This document shows positions 63,294 through 64,000 of a stretch of DNA of 64,000 nt, in pieces (positions within the stretch are counted from its first letter, which is position 1; the number at the start of each line of letters is the position of its first letter). This DNA is from Helicoverpa zea. Taxonomy: Eukaryota > Arthropoda > Insecta > Lepidoptera > Noctuidae. The notes below the pieces were generated by a model. It saw nothing but the letters and a program-made list of their open reading frames with translations, did no database searches and was not told the origin of the DNA. The stretch covers positions 2,358,501 to 2,422,500 of the forward strand of contig NC_061465.1 in NCBI RefSeq assembly GCF_022581195.2, written 5' to 3'. The translations under genes were made by a program, and so were the position numbers.

Positions 63294-63300
63294 TATATAA
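63294..63300 (-). promoter_or_regulatory. Possible TATA box of the secreted-protein gene
   Basis: On the minus strand TTATATA lies about 55 bases upstream of the start codon, a position compatible with a short 5' untranslated region. AT-rich DNA makes chance matches likely. Confidence 0.3.
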
Positions 63301-64000
63301 GCGTACTCAAGCGTCTAATTCACTTGGTTCTGATTGAACGATACGACAATAATAGGAAAGGCAGGCTACTTAATTACTCATTTAGCCATGTATTATGCCC
63401 CTGTGTTCACTGAACAAGAGAGGTAATGTACTTACATATAATTATATAATCTATTTGACAAACAAGTGATTTGACCGTATGTACTCATGCTCACCGAAGG
63501 CCGTTGATTCAGTTCACATATAAAACACATTAATTTCCATCTGGATTTGTCCAGAAATTACTCGAAACTAGATTCTTCATCTATGCATGGTTATCTAAGA
63601 AAGGATTGACAGATGATCAATGATTAAATGGTAAGTCTGGTGTTAGAGACTTCGGGATTGTTCGAAAGAGATACCGCGGCCCTAGTGTATAAAGAGCTTC
63701 AGAAGGAACATGGTGGGTTTTAGTCAGTAAGAGTCTGACATGCTGCACCCAAAGCCGGAGGAGTCATTCTGCAAAGTAAAACTCGAAAGAAGTTTGAACT
63801 TAAGCTGAATGACAAAAGTAACGATGACAATAACATTAAAAAAACATCACTGTCAATCAAATGTCTGAAGCACTGATAAATATCAAAATACACAAATAAA
63901 TAACAAAGCCGAAATCATGAAGTTAAAAGAAGCTATAACTTAGCACGTAATCAGAACAAATCCAAAGAAAATGTCGGCATGGATGGATAAGACTTTGGAC
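63301..64000. other. Non-coding sequence with a repeat scrap
   Basis: No gene is supported up to the window edge. The stretch around 63725-63760 (TCAGTAAGAGTCTGACATGC) is the complement of a repeat also present near 42690-42720. Confidence 0.4.

Overview
The window is nuclear DNA of a moth or butterfly, probably a noctuoid. The evidence is an AT-rich background, spliceosomal introns, and several repeat families familiar from lepidopteran genomes: tRNA-derived SINEs with GAT-rich tails, RTE-type tails and CR1/Jockey-group elements. It is gene-poor. Only one host gene can be modelled in full, a four-exon minus-strand gene for a small secreted protein at 61291-63241. One host-derived pseudogene, a prostaglandin-reductase-like fragment, lies at 51909-52428.

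Most of the rest is transposable elements, many young and intact. Region by region: 1-13.6 kb holds SINE copies, a small inverted-repeat element at 4527-4837 and worn retroelement tails. 13.8-21.6 kb is a CR1/Jockey-group retrotransposon on the minus strand (ORF1 and ORF2) whose reverse transcriptase is split by an intact pogo-type DNA transposon (14939-18225). 23966-27155 is a complete PIF/Harbinger transposon. 27159-38045 is a second, different CR1/Jockey-group element on the plus strand, broken by a 5'-truncated R1-like retrotransposon (27922-30813, minus) and by a complete DIRS-type tyrosine-recombinase retrotransposon (32157-37500, minus). 40-45.4 kb has fragments of three more retroelements and a long-TIR MITE. 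48.4-51 kb has a foldback repeat, a deletion-derivative DNA transposon and a GC-rich MITE. 54123-59205 is a complete Ty3/Gypsy element with equal-length LTRs that look identical.

For each of the three large nested insertions, removing the insert (with one copy of any target duplication) puts the interrupted reading frame back in phase. This confirms the boundaries and shows the insertions are later than the host elements.

The most unusual structures are: (1) the PIF/Harbinger element, whose transposase and MADF/Myb-like accessory gene lie on opposite strands with interdigitated exons, each gene's large exon sitting inside the other's intron; (2) the DIRS element, whose terminal repeats and internal complementary region show the circle junction and an AATT crossover core; (3) two SINE families that appear to share a 5' module but carry different 3' tails. 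No CRISPR array, rRNA or genuine tRNA gene was seen.
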